Source: UBA5069 sp963773745
GTDB lineage: Bacteria > Chloroflexota > Anaerolineae > Caldilineales > Caldilineaceae
DNA: 64,000 nt
Assembly (NCBI GenBank): GCA_963773745.1
Contig: CAVZCL010000005.1
Span: forward strand, 1,116,001 to 1,180,000
Direction of reading: 5' to 3'
The translations under genes and the position numbers were made by a program. The notes under the pieces were generated by a model. That model ran no database searches. It saw nothing but the letters and a program-made list of their open reading frames with translations, and was not told the origin of the DNA. Below are positions 1-10,322 of the stretch, piece by piece (positions within the stretch are counted from its first letter, which is position 1; each line of letters starts with the position of its first letter).

Positions 1-129
1 GGGCGGGTACATGGTGGGCACAAAGCTGGCCAGCAGGCCGATGAAGAGGATGATCAGGCCGGCCGTGCTCAGCCGCCTGCCCAACTTGTCGCGGCTGGCA
101 ATTTGTGTGGTGTTGCGGAATACCTTCAT
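1..129 (-). CDS. N-terminus of an unidentified membrane protein (cut by window edge)
   Basis: Only the first 43 residues are visible, beginning MKVFRNTTQIASRDKLGR at an ATG at 127-129. A hydrophobic segment follows at about residues 23-40, so the protein is probably anchored in the inner membrane with a short basic cytoplasmic N-terminus. A TACAAT hexamer on the minus strand at 192-197 could be its -10 element, but no good -35 is visible. The family cannot be named from so little sequence. The gene lies downstream of plsX on the same strand. Confidence 0.5.
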   Translation of the reverse strand, partial: MKVFRNTTQIASRDKLGRRLSTAGLIILFIGLLASFVPTMYPP

Positions 130-218
130 GTGTCTCTGGTAACCTTTGGTTTGGAACGGTTGCGGGCATCAGGAGTCGCCCGTAGATTGCAATTGTACAG
201 ATGGCGCAGTGCAGCGGC

Positions 219-1244
219 TTACGCCGCCGCGGCGGCGAGGGGCGTGTGCAGCTTGTCCTGCGCGACGGCCGCCTCGATCTTGCCGGGCACATCGCTCTCC
301 ACGCCCTGCTTGGCCACGCGAATGGCGTTGCGAATTGCGTTCGCCTTGCTCTTGCCGTGGGCCACCACCACAATTCCTGCAAGCCCCAGCAGCACCGCGC
401 CGCCATATTCGCTGTCGTCCATGCGCGCCTTCACCCGTTTGAGCGCGCCCTTGATGAGCAGCCCGCCCGCCATGCTGTTCGGGCGGCGGCGAATTTCCTC
501 GCTCATCACATCCTGCAGCAGGCGCGAGGCCGATTCGGCCGTCTTGAGGAAAATGTTGCCGGTGAAGCCGTCAGTCACCACCACATCCACCACGCCCTTG
601 AAGACATCCTTGCTCTCTACATTGCCCAGGAAGTTGATCCCGGGGGTGTCTACAAGCATGTGTGAGGCGTTGATCATCAACTGGTTGCCCTTGCCCTCTT
701 CCTCGCCGTTGCTCAGCAGGCGCACGGTCGGCTCCTTGATGCCGAAGACCTCACGCGCATAGAGCGCGCCCATGATCGCGAACTGAGGGAAGTACTCCGG
801 TCGGCAATCTGCGTTGGCACCCACGTCAAGCACGATGCAGAAGCCCTTGATGGTGGGAACAGGGGTGATCAGCGCCGGCCGCATGACGCCTTTGACGCGC
901 CCCACGTGCAGGATGCCCGCCGTGAGCGCGCCACCCGTGTTGCCCGCGGTGACAAAGGCGTGCGCCTCACCCGCGCGCACAAGCTTGCAGCCCACCGACA
1001 TGGAATTGTCGGGCTTGGAGCGCACCGCATTGGCGGGCTTGTCGTCCATCTCGATCACCTGGCTGGCGGGCACAATCGGCAGGCGCAGGCCCTCCGTCTT
1101 GTGGCGCGCAAGCTCCTTGCGGATGAGGTCGGGCTTGCCCACCATGGAGACGGTTACGCCGTACTCGCGTGCAGCCGCAATCGCCCCCAGCACAGCTTCG
1201 TGGGGCGCGTAGTCGCCGCCCATCACATCCAGCGCAATATTCAT
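219..1244 (-). CDS. plsX: Phosphate acyltransferase PlsX
   Basis: PlsX makes acyl-phosphate from acyl-ACP and phosphate, the acyl donor for PlsY in the first step of phosphatidic acid synthesis at the membrane face. The 341-residue protein has the usual family length. It opens with the family signature MNIALDVMGGDYAP and keeps the conserved stretches FVTAGNTGGALTAG (about residues 98-111), LDVGANADCRPEYF (about 139-152), LLSNGEEEGKGN (about 175-186) and VTDGFTGNIFLKT (about 223-235). It lies downstream of nnr on the same strand with a 180-base gap that holds a small hairpin. The usual partners fabH or rpmF are not next to it. The product is clear from the motifs. Confidence 0.95.
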   Translation of the reverse strand: MNIALDVMGGDYAPHEAVLGAIAAAREYGVTVSMVGKPDLIRKELARHKTEGLRLPIVPASQVIEMDDKPANAVRSKPDNSMSVGCKLVRAGEAHAFVTAGNTGGALTAGILHVGRVKGVMRPALITPVPTIKGFCIVLDVGANADCRPEYFPQFAIMGALYAREVFGIKEPTVRLLSNGEEEGKGNQLMINASHMLVDTPGINFLGNVESKDVFKGVVDVVVTDGFTGNIFLKTAESASRLLQDVMSEEIRRRPNSMAGGLLIKGALKRVKARMDDSEYGGAVLLGLAGIVVVAHGKSKANAIRNAIRVAKQGVESDVPGKIEAAVAQDKLHTPLAAAAA

Positions 1245-1285
1245 TCTTCTTACCCTGCTCCAGGTGGAGCGATGATTTCTCGTCG

Positions 1286-1304
1286 CGGCGCTCTCAAAGC
1301 GCCG
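1286..1304. other. Short GC hairpin in the plsX leader
   Basis: CGGCGCT at 1286-1292 and AGCGCCG at 1298-1304 form a perfect 7-bp stem with a 5-base loop. On the plus strand it is followed by TTTT, so it reads as a weak terminator in that direction, although no plus-strand gene precedes it. On the minus strand it lies in the untranslated leader of plsX. Function is unknown. Confidence 0.4.
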
Positions 1305-1426
1305 TTTTCAAGAGAGCCAATTGTCAAGCGGAGGTTGCGCGTTACAAGCGCCGCTGCGCACGCTGCCCTGCATTGTGCAGGTGCATCATGCGCTTTGTAT
1401 TACAACACGCCTGCACAGCGATAGTT

Positions 1427-3070
1427 TCAGCCGCGCCGTGTGGGCGCCTGGCCCGCCAGCTTGCGCAGCGCCGCCGGCAGCCGCGCCAGCACGTCACCCG
1501 CAACGACGCCCGCGCGCCCAATCTCCGCTTCGCACAGGAGTCCAGCCGCGCCATGCAGCCACGCCCCCAGGCACGCCGCTGCGAAGGGCGCAACCCCCTG
1601 CGCAATCAGGCCGGTGATCGTCCCCGCCAGCACATCGCCCGTGCCGGCTGTGGCCAGCGCCGGCGTTGCCACGGGCAGCACCGCCAGCCGCCCGCCCGGC
1701 TCCGCGATGACAGTGTAGGGCCCCTTGACCAGCACCACGCAGCGCCAGCGCGCCGCGGCTTCAAGCGCCAGCTCCCAGCGCTGCGCCTGCACGTCAGCCA
1801 GGGGCATCTCCAGCAGGCGGCCAAACTCGGCGGGGTGGGGCGTCAGCACGCACGCGTCCGGCAGACGTGCCGGCCAGCCAGCAATGCGCGTCAGGCAGTT
1901 GAGGCCGTCGGCGTCGATTACCAGCGGCGGCAGGCTGTCGCTTGCGAGCAGTTGCTCGACAAACGCGACGGTGCCATCGGTCAACGAGATACCGCAGCCG
2001 ACCAGCATTGCATCATAATCCGCCGCAACCTTGGCCAGGCGCGCCGCACCGTCCGGGGCAAAGCCGCCCATTTCCGAAGCTTCATCCGCCGGCAGGAGTT
2101 GCCAGGTGGCTTCGCGCAGCTGCGGCGCCACGACGGGCCAGATCCCTTCGGGCACCGCCCCTGTGACCAGCCCCGCGCCCACGTGCCCAGCCGCGCCCAG
2201 GCTCAGCGCCGCCGCACCCGGGTAGGAGACGCTGCCCACGGCCCCCACCATCTTGCCAAAGGAGCCCTTGTGGCTCACGTTTCCCCGCTCGGGCAGCAGC
2301 GGCGCAACCATGGCGGCGTCGAGCACAAATGCGCCCGCTTCGGGATAGAGCGCTGCGTCAATGCCAATGTCCGCCACCGCCACGGCCCCGCAGTGCGCCG
2401 CGCCTGGAAAGCGATAGTGTCCCCATTTGGCCGCGGCAAAGGTAACCGTGTCATCGGCGCGCAAGGTGTGCGGGTCCACAGCACCCGTGTCGCAATTGAG
2501 GCCGCTGGGGCAATCGACGGCGCAAACGCGCAGCTGCGCCATGGCGTTCACGGCGTCACGACAGCAGTCGAGAATAGCCGCGAGTTCATCACCAATGGGC
2601 CGGTTGGCGCCGGTCCCCAAGAGCGCGTCCACAATCACGTCGGCCTCTTCAAGCCACGCTGCAAGCTGCGCCTGCGTGGGGTCCTCGTCGGCCCGTGCAA
2701 TGGCAGCGCGCGCACGCGCAAGGGTGGCACGCGCGTTGGCGAGGCGCGCCAGGTGGCCGCCTTCATCGCGCGCCGGGTCGCGTTTCCAGAGGTAGACGCG
2801 CGGCTGCGCGCCCGCTTCGAGCAAGTGGCGCGCGCAAACAAGACCATCGCCGCCATTGTTGCCCGGCCCCACCAATATCAGCGGGCGCGGCACCAGGGGC
2901 GCATGGCGCTGGAGGATCTGCCGCGCCACGGCTGCGCCCGCCAGTTCCATCATTGTGGCGTAGCTGTGGCCGGCGGCGTCAGCCGCACGCTCGAGCGCCT
3001 GCATCTCATCCACACGCAAGAGGCGGGCCGTGGGTGGAACGTGCAGCGCAGGGGGCGCTTCGCCGCTCAT
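1427..3070 (-). CDS. nnr: Bifunctional NAD(P)H-hydrate epimerase / ADP-dependent dehydratase
   Basis: Repairs hydrated NAD(P)H: the N-terminal half (NnrE/YjeF_N) epimerises NAD(P)HX and the C-terminal half (NnrD, ribokinase-like) dehydrates it using ADP. The 547 residues match the fused two-domain form. The epimerase half shows VGPGNNGGDGLVCARHL near residues 68-84 and the VDCPSG motif near 185. The dehydratase half shows VLTPHPAEFGRLL, KGPYT and the nucleotide-binding GTGDVLAGTITGLIAQG near the C-terminus. The ATG overlaps the stop of the upstream YesL-like gene as ATGA, so the two are probably translationally coupled. Confidence 0.93.
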   Translation of the reverse strand: MSGEAPPALHVPPTARLLRVDEMQALERAADAAGHSYATMMELAGAAVARQILQRHAPLVPRPLILVGPGNNGGDGLVCARHLLEAGAQPRVYLWKRDPARDEGGHLARLANARATLARARAAIARADEDPTQAQLAAWLEEADVIVDALLGTGANRPIGDELAAILDCCRDAVNAMAQLRVCAVDCPSGLNCDTGAVDPHTLRADDTVTFAAAKWGHYRFPGAAHCGAVAVADIGIDAALYPEAGAFVLDAAMVAPLLPERGNVSHKGSFGKMVGAVGSVSYPGAAALSLGAAGHVGAGLVTGAVPEGIWPVVAPQLREATWQLLPADEASEMGGFAPDGAARLAKVAADYDAMLVGCGISLTDGTVAFVEQLLASDSLPPLVIDADGLNCLTRIAGWPARLPDACVLTPHPAEFGRLLEMPLADVQAQRWELALEAAARWRCVVLVKGPYTVIAEPGGRLAVLPVATPALATAGTGDVLAGTITGLIAQGVAPFAAACLGAWLHGAAGLLCEAEIGRAGVVAGDVLARLPAALRKLAGQAPTRRG

Positions 3071-3725
3071 TTACGCTTGGCCTCGACGACGGGGGGCGGG
3101 TCCGCCAGCCCCATCTCCTGCAGGAGGCCGGTGAGGAAAAAGTTGTTCGCCAACGCCAGCAGTCCGGGCAAGAGGAAGATTACCGGCGCGACCAGCGTTA
3201 CGCAGAGCGCCACGATAGCGAGCTGGAAAAATACGCCCAGCATGCTGTAGAAGGGTGAGCGCACAGCCAGCAGCGCGGCGTTGCGGATGGCCAGCCCCAC
3301 ACCCGGCTCAACCTGCTGCGTGAGCAGCGGGAAGAGATACTGGCTGATCATGAAGTAGAGCAGCAGCGCCCAGAGCCAGAGCACTACCACCACCAGCCGC
3401 CAGCCCACGGCCCCGCCCGCAGAGTAGAACCAGATGTTGATGGGAATCATCGCAAAGGCAAAGAGCATGATCCCGGTCATCAGCCAGCTGGAGCCCACGC
3501 GGTGCGTGCTTCTTCCCAGAAGACATCCATGGAAGAGCGGCGGTAGTTTGCCAGGCGATTGGCCGTGGCCTGCAGCCCGCGCGTGGCCGGCCCGGCTGTC
3601 ACAATCAGCAGCGCGCCGGCCCACCACACCAGGCTGACGCCCACAATCAGAAAGAGGTCTTCATAAGCCGCCTTGAGCGTGCGGCCCATTATGCGAAATG
3701 CCTTCACGGGAGAGTTCTCAATCAC
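3067..3725 (-). CDS. YesL/DUF624-like membrane protein, apparent frameshift
   Basis: Two overlapping reading frames join into one protein of about 215 residues. The first part runs from a GTG at 3725 (VIENSPVKAFRIMGRTLKAA) through a membrane segment and the family-like stretch GPATRGLQATANRLA to FWEEARTAW. The second part continues from WLMTGIMLFAFAMIP with about four further membrane segments and ends PPVVEAKRK. The break lies at about 3490-3510; one added base restores a single frame. The alternation of membrane segments and the TR...FW pattern resemble the DUF624/YesL family, whose biochemical role is not established. It is the first gene of the nnr operon. Family assignment is moderate; membrane location is secure. 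Confidence 0.65.
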
Positions 3726-3787
3726 TGCAGTGCGTGTGCACGCTTCGGCGATGGTTCATGCGCATGCGCTTCATCATTAACGGGGCA

Positions 3788-3793
3788 AGTATA
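3788..3793 (-). promoter_or_regulatory. -10 element (TATACT) for the YesL-like/nnr operon
   Basis: TATACT on the minus strand, placing a start about 55 bases upstream of the GTG at 3725. No convincing -35 is present. The same hexamer recurs at the mraZ, ftsH, rhodanese and lacI-type promoters in this window. Confidence 0.45.
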
Positions 3794-3847
3794 GCATAGG
3801 CGGCAAACGGAGCGTGCAGCCATGGGTGGCCGGCGCAACGAATGCGT

Positions 3848-3883
3848 GGCTGCTGCTCTACCGTTGGCTGCTGCTCTACCGTT
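3848..3883. repeat. 18-bp tandem duplication
   Basis: Two perfect copies of GGCTGCTGCTCTACCGTT side by side in the gap between the divergent YesL-like and small membrane-protein genes. No function is evident. Confidence 0.8.
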
Positions 3884-3899
3884 GGCGCTGGCACGCCGG

Positions 3900-3929
3900 T
3901 TGGCGCAGGCGCGGCGGGGTGGCTATAAT
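3900..3929 (+). promoter_or_regulatory. Sigma-70-type promoter placing transcription start at the ATG
   Basis: TTGGCG (3900-3905), an 18-base spacer and TATAAT (3924-3929). The ATG of the next gene is at 3937, with seven bases in between. Transcription would therefore begin at or next to the start codon and give a leaderless mRNA. There is no ribosome binding site. Confidence 0.6.
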
Positions 3930-3936
3930 GGGGCGC

Positions 3937-4173
3937 ATGGCTCGACGCAACAGTTTCGACCCCCGCCGCTTCGCCCGCAGCCAGGAGGTGCGGCTGGTGG
4001 CGGGTTTCTTTGTCATTCTCTACCTGGTGGGCGGCCCGCTGATCTGGTTTTTCTACGGGCTGGGTGGCGCGTTGCTTTCTCTGCTCTGCATGACGGGTGC
4101 GCTGCTCTTTTTCCTGCTGCTCTACGGCCTCGTTTCGCTGCTGGGCCTCTGGGCGAACAAGGATTATTCGTAG
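3937..4173 (+). CDS. Small two-helix membrane protein, unknown function
   Basis: A 78-residue protein beginning MARRNSFDPRRFARSQEV. It has a basic N-terminal segment followed by two strongly hydrophobic stretches at about residues 22-45 and 47-70, and a short polar tail ending NKDYS. The start was chosen because a TATAAT promoter sits seven bases upstream and an in-frame extension would run through the promoter and the 18-bp duplication. The TAG stop is contributed by a partial copy of the TTCGTAGCGGCTGCT repeat that fills the following gap. No family is recognised. Confidence 0.6.
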   Translation: MARRNSFDPRRFARSQEVRLVAGFFVILYLVGGPLIWFFYGLGGALLSLLCMTGALLFFLLLYGLVSLLGLWANKDYS

Positions 4174-4213
4174 CGGCTGCTGAAGTGATGCGTCTCGGAA
4201 GTGCGCGGCGTCT

Positions 4214-4293
4214 TTCGTAGCGGCTGCTTCAGCTGCCGTTCCCGAGGACGCGACGCGATTGGTAAGAACGGCAGCTGAAGCAGCCGCTACGAA
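4214..4293. repeat. Intergenic palindrome, family A (28-bp perfect arms)
   Basis: Left arm 4214-4241 (TTCGTAGCGGCTGCTTCAGC and onward) is the exact reverse complement of 4266-4293, with a 24-base loop. A further partial copy overlaps the preceding stop codon. Related copies lie at 10086-10165, 22006-22081 and 51454-51596. The A+T-rich leader after it (4322-4345) repeats the word TTTTCAATTCTCAATTTTC, also seen in other gaps. Confidence 0.9.
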
Positions 4294-4357
4294 CCGCCCG
4301 TTGCGACGAGACAATCTTCCATTTTCAATTCTCAATTTTCAATCGATTGTGGGACTT

Positions 4358-6202
<1,845 letters not shown>

Positions 6203-6242
6203 CCTGCAGCCGGCGGTTGTGCTGCCCGCGCCTGCGGCCGAA

Positions 6243-7952
6243 ATGCCGGCGCGCGTTGCAACGCCTGCGCGTCGCAGCACAAGCGCGGCAGCCGCAACGC
6301 GTAACCTGGACGCGCTCTATGTGCAGCGGCCGCGCCGCTGGCTGTTGCTGATCCTGCTCGCCTACCTGGTCAGCGCGTCGCTCTTCGCAATCGTGACGCC
6401 CGCCTGGCAGGCCCCCGATGAACCCGCGCACTATAACTACATCAACCACATTGCCACCACCGGTTCGCTGCCCACGCTGCAGCTTGGCGACTACGACCAG
6501 GCCACCCTCACGCGCCTCGTCTCCACGCGCTTCGATCCTCCAACCGGCGTGGAGACACTGCGCTATGAGTCCTACCAGCCGCCACTCTACTACCTCAGCG
6601 CCGCAGCCGTTGGCTGGGCCACCGACGGCAACTTGCGCGCGCTGCGCTTCTACAATGTCTTTCTCGGCTTCATCTCGCTGCTCCTGCTCTATCTCAGCCT
6701 CGAGACAGTCTTTCCAAACAAGCCCCTGATAACGCTGGGGGCGACCGCCTTTGCTGCGCTGCTGCCCATGCATGTGGCCGTAACGGCCGCTCTCAACAAT
6801 GACGTCATGGCAGAGATGCTCACCATGGGCGCGGCGCTTGTGCTCTTCCGCTGGATGCGCCCCTACTATGGTGGGCAAGCGCTCACACCCAACCCATGGC
6901 GGCTGCTCACCCCGAGTGCCAGCCGCCACCACGATCGCCGCCATCTGCTCCTCCTCGGCCTGTTGCTGGGGCTGGGCATGGTGACCAAGATCTACGCCTA
7001 TGCCGTGCTCCCCATGTTCGCGGTGGTGATTGTCTGGACTGTGTGGCACGAGCGGCGCACGTGGGCGGCCGTGGCCAAGGGAATACGCCACGTGCTGCTG
7101 ATGGCCGCCCCTGCGCTGCTGCTGGCCGCGCCGCTCTGGATGCGCAACGTGATGATCTACGGCCGCTGGGACTTTCTCGCGCTCCACTGGCATGATCAGG
7201 TTGTGGCCGGCCAGCCCACAACGCAAGCGTGGATTGCCGCCAATGGTTCGCTCGATTACTTCGAGCGCGCCTTCACACTCACCTTCCGCTCCTTCTGGGG
7301 CGTCTTCGGCTGGATGGGCGTTGCCATGGATGAGCGCATCTACGTCGCAGCCCTCTTTTTCACCGGCGTGATCTTCCTGGGCTTGCTGTGGGCCTCCATA
7401 CGCCTCATCTCCGGCCCACCCGACACGGACATGGATGACTTTCAGACCACGGTGATTGTGATTCTGGCGCTGCTGCTTGTGGCTGTATTGCTCAGCTTTG
7501 TCTGGTACAATCTCAAGTTCGTGCAACACCAGGGGCGCTATTTCTTCTGGGGCATGCTGGCGATTGGCACAGTCGTGGCGCTGGGCTGGCGCGAGGTGCT
7601 GCACCCGCTGCAGGGCGCGATTACGGGGCTCATGGCCGCCGTATTGGCCGGTTCGCTGCTGCTCGGCCACATCATCTCCGGCCCCGACAGCATGACCAAC
7701 ATCTGGACGCTGCTGACTGCGGGCGCATTCGCCGCGTTCTTGCTGGCGCAGCCGCTGCTCCTCGTGGCAACTGCCTACTCGTTTCCGTGGCGGCGCGTGG
7801 AGACGCACGTGCGCCCCTTGGCTGAACGTGGTATTATGCCGCAACTGTTACAGGGTGCCCGCTTCCTGGCGTGGGCCACACCCTTCCTGCTGCTCTTCAT
7901 ATTGAACCTTTTGGTCCCTTACTGGTATATTGCCCCCCAACTGGCTCACTAA
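6243..7952 (+). CDS. Polytopic membrane glycosyltransferase (GT39/PMT-like)
   Basis: About 569 residues with a short polar N-terminus, a first membrane helix (LLLILLAYLVSASLFAIV) and at least ten further hydrophobic segments. Just after helix 1 it carries the acidic motif WQAPDEPAHYNYI, the extracytoplasmic D-E motif typical of lipid-linked-sugar-dependent (GT-C fold) glycosyltransferases. Such proteins move sugars from polyprenyl-phosphate donors to lipids or proteins outside the membrane; the acceptor here is unknown. The ATG at 6243 avoids overlap with metG; an upstream in-frame ATG at 6120 is possible but would overlap metG by about 80 bases. Confidence 0.75.
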   Translation: MPARVATPARRSTSAAAATRNLDALYVQRPRRWLLLILLAYLVSASLFAIVTPAWQAPDEPAHYNYINHIATTGSLPTLQLGDYDQATLTRLVSTRFDPPTGVETLRYESYQPPLYYLSAAAVGWATDGNLRALRFYNVFLGFISLLLLYLSLETVFPNKPLITLGATAFAALLPMHVAVTAALNNDVMAEMLTMGAALVLFRWMRPYYGGQALTPNPWRLLTPSASRHHDRRHLLLLGLLLGLGMVTKIYAYAVLPMFAVVIVWTVWHERRTWAAVAKGIRHVLLMAAPALLLAAPLWMRNVMIYGRWDFLALHWHDQVVAGQPTTQAWIAANGSLDYFERAFTLTFRSFWGVFGWMGVAMDERIYVAALFFTGVIFLGLLWASIRLISGPPDTDMDDFQTTVIVILALLLVAVLLSFVWYNLKFVQHQGRYFFWGMLAIGTVVALGWREVLHPLQGAITGLMAAVLAGSLLLGHIISGPDSMTNIWTLLTAGAFAAFLLAQPLLLVATAYSFPWRRVETHVRPLAERGIMPQLLQGARFLAWATPFLLLFILNLLVPYWYIAPQLAH

Positions 7953-7958
7953 CTCTTT

Positions 7959-8105
7959 GACGCAAAGGCGCAGAGACGCAAAGGAAACGCAAAGAAAGGC
8001 AACGACAAGGAAAGTAACACGGTAAAGCAATTGGGTAAGGCATAACAGATCTGGCTATGGCTTTCCTTGCTTCTGTTCTTCTCTGCGTCTTTGCGCCTTT
8101 GCGTC
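7959..8105. repeat. Intergenic palindrome, family F
   Basis: Arms 7959-7983 (GACGCAAAGGCGCAGAGACG and onward) and 8081-8105 are inverted copies with two mismatches, separated by about 97 bases. The left arm is followed by further degenerate ACGCAAAG words. It fills the gap between the glycosyltransferase and the VanW-family gene. A single copy of this family is present in the window. Confidence 0.75.
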
Positions 8106-8132
8106 GTAGTTCTTGTTCACTTGAGGTGACAC

Positions 8133-9989
8133 ATGGCGCTTACACCGATGCCTCGCTCCGTTCGACCGGGCGCCCGCCCGCCTGTCCCCCCGCAAACCAC
8201 TGCTGCGCGCCCAGCACCACGCAGCCTGCGCCGCAACGCGCTCGATTACCTGGCCCTGGCGCTCGTGCTTTCGCTGCTGGTTGCGCTGCTCGCCATCCCC
8301 TTGTACGCGCTTTGGCACACCGACCGCATCTTTACCGGAGTCTCCGTGGCGGGCGTGCCCGTGGGCGGCCTCTCGCGCACGCTGGCGCATGCGCGTTTGC
8401 AGCAGGAGATTGGCGCCTACCCGCTGCCGCCGGTGAACCTCATCTATGGCAGCGAGCGCTTCCCGATTGACCCTCTGGAGGTACGCGCGCGCGTGGACCT
8501 GCTCGACGCCGTCAATCAAGCGTACACGGCGGGGCGCACGGGCAAGATTGGCGACCGTGTGGTGGCGCAGTTCAACGCGCTGCTCAACGGCACACGCGTC
8601 ACCCCGCGCCGCATTTACAGCACGGAGTTGCTGGAGCAGGCAATCACAGCTGTGGCTGCATCCGTCAACACGGCCGGACGGCCCGCCAGCCAGGTGGGTG
8701 TGATTGCCACGCGCGCAGTCCCCGCCGTTACCGTGGACGAGGCCGCGTCGCTTGCCGCACTCACCTCTGCGCTCGACCGCGCACCGGCCGGCCAACCCCT
8801 CAATGTGCAACTGGTCTACGTCGAAACGACGCCCGATCCCGCATTAAGCCCGCGCGCCAAGCCCAAGGATGCGCCCCTCTTCTCCGAACCCCTTATCCTG
8901 CGCAGTGATGTCACGGATGTGGAGCTTGCGCTCGACCCCGCCGTGCTCTCCTCCATGATCGTTGCCGTTAACCCCGTGCGGCTGGATGACCTGCGCCTGC
9001 GCGAATGGCTGGGGCAGATGGCCTCGCAGGTTGACCTGCCGGCGCGCGACGCGCGCATGCGCTTCAACCCGGCCACCGGCGGCGTCACCATCATTCAGGA
9101 AAGCCTGGTGGGCCGCCAACTTGATGTGGAGGGCACCGTCGCTTCGGTGCAACAGGCCGTTGCTTCGGGTAGCAAAAAGGCGCCGCTGGTGATGACGGAG
9201 GTTGTGCCCGACATTGACAGCCGGCGTGTGGCCGAAATGGGCATTCGCGAACTGGTGGCCACCGGTTCCACCTACTTTTCCGGCAGCAGCGCAGACCGTG
9301 TGCGCAATATTGAAGTGGCCGCCGAGAAGTTCGAGGGCGTGGTGATTCCGCCCAACGGTATCTTCAGCTTCAACAAGATCGTCGAGGATGTAAGCGCCGC
9401 CAACGGCTTTGAGGATTCGCTGGTGATTTGGGGCGATCGCACGGCCGTGGGTGTGGGCGGCGGCGTCTGCCAGATCAGCACAACCGTCTTCCGCACCGCC
9501 TTTGAAGGGGGCTTCCCCATTGTGGAGCGCTACAACCATGGCTATGTGGTGGGCTGGTATGGTGAGCCTGGCATGGACGCCACCATCTATACACCCAGCG
9601 TCGACTTCAAATTCCGCAATGACACCGACGCCTATCTGCTGATCGAGCCGGTGGTGGACGCTGCCAACGGCGTGGCCACCTTCAACTTCTACGGCACGCG
9701 CCCCAACCGCCAGGTGACGGTGAGCGCGCCCAGGATTAGCGACGTGAAGCCCGCACCGGCCGCGCTCTACACCGTGGACGACTCGCTGCCGGCCGGCTCC
9801 AAGGAGCAGGTGGATTGGGCCAAGGAGGGGATGACCGTCGAGGTGGAGCGCACAATCATCGAGGACGGCACCACGCGCACCGACACGCTGCGCAGCAAGT
9901 ACCAGCCGTGGCAGGCAGTCTTCCTCGTGGGCCCGGGCACCGACGTCCCCGCTGCGCCCGTCTCCGCCACAGAGAGCGTGACGCCATAG
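8133..9989 (+). CDS. VanW-family protein with YoaR-like peptidoglycan-binding region
   Basis: A 618-residue exported protein. It has a proline-rich cytoplasmic tail, one membrane helix at about 38-60, then repeated segments like the YoaR/PG_binding_4 domain (IFTGVSVAGVPVGGLSR near 67; a second region before 300), and a VanW domain with GIFSFNKIVEDVSAANGF and the signature GGGVCQISTTVFRTAF near 447-462. A C-terminal stretch (VDWAKEGMTVEVERTI) resembles a G5-type beta domain. VanW-family proteins are cell-surface proteins found with glycopeptide-resistance clusters, but their activity is not established and no resistance genes lie nearby. GAGGTG eight bases upstream supports the start. Confidence 0.85.
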   Translation: MALTPMPRSVRPGARPPVPPQTTAARPAPRSLRRNALDYLALALVLSLLVALLAIPLYALWHTDRIFTGVSVAGVPVGGLSRTLAHARLQQEIGAYPLPPVNLIYGSERFPIDPLEVRARVDLLDAVNQAYTAGRTGKIGDRVVAQFNALLNGTRVTPRRIYSTELLEQAITAVAASVNTAGRPASQVGVIATRAVPAVTVDEAASLAALTSALDRAPAGQPLNVQLVYVETTPDPALSPRAKPKDAPLFSEPLILRSDVTDVELALDPAVLSSMIVAVNPVRLDDLRLREWLGQMASQVDLPARDARMRFNPATGGVTIIQESLVGRQLDVEGTVASVQQAVASGSKKAPLVMTEVVPDIDSRRVAEMGIRELVATGSTYFSGSSADRVRNIEVAAEKFEGVVIPPNGIFSFNKIVEDVSAANGFEDSLVIWGDRTAVGVGGGVCQISTTVFRTAFEGGFPIVERYNHGYVVGWYGEPGMDATIYTPSVDFKFRNDTDAYLLIEPVVDAANGVATFNFYGTRPNRQVTVSAPRISDVKPAPAALYTVDDSLPAGSKEQVDWAKEGMTVEVERTIIEDGTTRTDTLRSKYQPWQAVFLVGPGTDVPAAPVSATESVTP

Positions 9990-10026
9990 CAGCACAGATT
10001 ATTGATGATTGAGAATTGAGTATTGC

Positions 10027-10165
10027 GTTCGTAGCGGGGGGCTTCCAGCCCTCCGTTTTCGATCCCCACGCAAAAGAAGATGCGCTTCGTAGCGGCTGCT
10101 TCAGCCGCCGTTCTCGAGGCCGCGACACGATTTCCACTTACGGCAGCTGAAGCAGCCGCTACGAA
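10027..10165. repeat. Adjacent intergenic repeats, families B and A
   Basis: A single family-B arm (CGTAGCGGGGGGCTTCCAGC, from 10030) is followed by a family-A palindrome whose arms at 10086-10111 and 10141-10165 pair with about one mismatch. The word GATTGAGAATTGAGTATTG precedes them at 10007-10025. The whole 333-base gap between the VanW gene and the ABC exporter consists of these repeats plus the exporter promoter region. A TAAGAT hexamer at 10311-10316 sits six bases before the exporter ATG. Confidence 0.8.
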
Positions 10166-10322
10166 ATCGGCCGCGCTTCGGGGATGCACCACTTCAGTCG
10201 CCGCAGCCCCCAACTGCGCCGCGCCATGATAAAAATCCTCGTCAACATCCAAATGTCGATGCGACGAGTATATGCCAACCTTCATCACACACTCTTTCTC
10301 CCCGCGGTGGTAAGATGGATGC

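Noticed and set aside
1169..3250. Long plus-strand open frame opposite nnr
   Set aside because: High-GC shadow of nnr; arginine- and histidine-rich with no recognisable domain, whereas the minus-strand frame has full NnrE and NnrD motifs.
8133..9989. Vancomycin resistance cluster
   Set aside because: Only a VanW-family protein is present, without VanHAX or a two-component system; ddl lies in the dcw cluster as a normal housekeeping gene.
10027..10322. Riboswitch upstream of the ABC exporter
   Set aside because: The gap is accounted for by family A and B repeats, and no aptamer motif is visible.
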